A stretch of 64,000 bases of DNA. It comes from Burkholderia savannae (lineage in GTDB: Bacteria > Pseudomonadota > Gammaproteobacteria > Burkholderiales > Burkholderiaceae). Location: assembly GCF_001524445.2 (NCBI RefSeq), contig NZ_CP013418.1, positions 1,116,001 through 1,180,000 on the forward strand, given 5' to 3'. Positions 63,198-64,000 of the stretch are shown in pieces; the first letter of the stretch is position 1, and each line of letters begins with the position of its first letter. A program made the position numbers and the translations under genes. Under the pieces are notes generated by a model. It worked only from the letters and a program-made list of their open reading frames with translations, ran no database searches and was not told the origin of the DNA.

Positions 63198-64000
63198 CGG
63201 CGCGTCAAGCGCGGCCCGACATCGGCGCAACGCCGAACGCGCGGATGCGTCGAAACCGATCGATCGTTCCGCTGCGCGCCGCCGAGCAATGCGGAGCGCC
63301 GATGGCCTGATTGACGAATGCCGGCTTCTTCCGCGCAATACGCTCGACATTCCACGGCACGCGAAACTCCGCATCGCCTGACGGTCAACGCCGAACGAAC
63401 CGCGCGTCGGTCACTCAACGAACGCCGCGCGCGGCGCGCCGTCGCGCGCGTGATGCCGGGACGAAGAGCGCATGCGATTCACGATTGACGCCTCTCGGGG
63501 GATGTCCGTTCGAGCGGCGCGTTCCTGCGGAGCGCAACGTCATGCACGCTGACGGACGGCGGACGAGCAGAGATGGCAAGAACGAGGTGCCCGGCTGACG
63601 GCAACGGCTCGACGGACGTCGCTCGGGTACCCGAATCGATTCTTCCTCTGACCAAGCGGTCGACACGCGGCGTCCGCCCCGTGCTTACACGCCCGCCGGA
63701 CCTTGCGCGCCGGCCGGGCGGGGATCATCGGGATGCGGCATTTCCCACGGGATCGCCAAGAAGTCGCCGGAAGGGAATTCCGGAACGAGGGCAGCGGCGG
63801 CAAGCGGCACCGACCGCCCTCACGCATCTGCGGCGTACGCTTCGATCCGCTTCGGATCGGCCAGACTTGCGTCCGGTGAATGCGAGACGGACCGCTTGGC
63901 GTGACGCGCGGGACATCTTTCGAGACGACGGCGCGTCGTTGCCGTTGACGATCGCGGCCGCCATCGGAAGGCGCCGGAACAACGCCGCGCGGCGCGCGAA
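63198..64000. other. Unassigned end of window, 800 bp
   Basis: No supported gene. A plus-strand frame stays open from ATG 63572 to the window edge, but its third-position GC is well below that of real genes here and no motif is visible. GC is also lower around 63500-63800. Confidence 0.5.

Noticed and set aside
63572..64000. Open plus-strand frame to the window edge
   Set aside because: Third-position GC is far below that of genes in this genome, with no ribosome binding site and no recognisable motif; probably chance.

Overview
The window looks like a stretch of the secondary chromosome of a Burkholderia of the pseudomallei/thailandensis group. The basis is very high GC with strongly G/C-biased third codon positions, many LysR/LuxR/TetR regulators paired with divergent accessory operons, abundant short tandem repeats, and gene families typical of that replicon. 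The species call is inference; no rRNA, tRNA, CRISPR array or complete insertion sequence was seen. About 50 protein genes are supported, plus two broken AraC-type genes, two rho-independent terminators, several operator-like inverted or direct repeats and ten tandem-repeat tracts.

Layout. 1-10.3 kb: end of a DUF4148 gene; a LysR regulator divergent from a FUSC-type efflux protein; a small secreted protein with a terminator; a lipoprotein histidine phosphatase; a DmpA-type aminopeptidase with an amino-acid permease, divergent from a LuxR regulator; a small secreted COG4315 protein. 10.9-17.6 kb: a degenerate LytM lipoprotein (NlpD-like); mmsA and an omega-amino-acid:pyruvate aminotransferase (beta-alanine/malonate-semialdehyde catabolism) with a divergent LysR; a cupin; a helical unknown. 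18.5-25.3 kb: a chemoreceptor, a KimA/KUP-like permease, and an acyl-CoA ligase divergent from a Crp-type regulator. 25.8-34.9 kb: a five-gene cluster of RND pump, adaptor, outer-membrane factor, response regulator and sensor kinase. 35-44.7 kb: a PPOX flavoprotein divergent from a MocR regulator, a large lipoprotein divergent from a LuxR-hydrolase fusion, a small lipoprotein, an AI-2E-family permease, a GNAT and a FabI. 45.7-49.1 kb: an electrophile/aldehyde stress module (OYE-type NemA, DJ-1-like protein, NemR-like TetR) with two identical 15-bp boxes. 49.5-52.3 kb: a probably acquired MarR / isochorismatase-like / DHA2 pump operon next to a broken AraC gene. 52.9-63.2 kb: a MASE1-PAS protein with a cysteine-nucleophile hydrolase, two unknown or secreted proteins, ergothioneine genes egtB-egtD with a DUF427 gene, an alanine racemase, a crotonase-fold protein lacking the catalytic glutamates, and a small secreted protein. 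63.2-64 kb holds nothing I can support.

The most unusual signal is the outer-membrane factor of the RND cluster. Its reading frame carries about 180-250 residues of repeat-encoded sequence in front of the lipoprotein signal, and no conventional start codon lies close to that signal. More broadly, repeats inside genes here have 6-, 9- or 18-bp units, which preserve frame. The 7- and 8-bp repeats all lie between genes, as do one 6-bp and one 9-bp tract. Other points worth attention are the repeat array in front of the NemA gene, the PAS-LuxR-hydrolase fusion, the hydrolase with cysteine in place of the nucleophilic serine, and the isochorismatase-fold protein without its cysteine.
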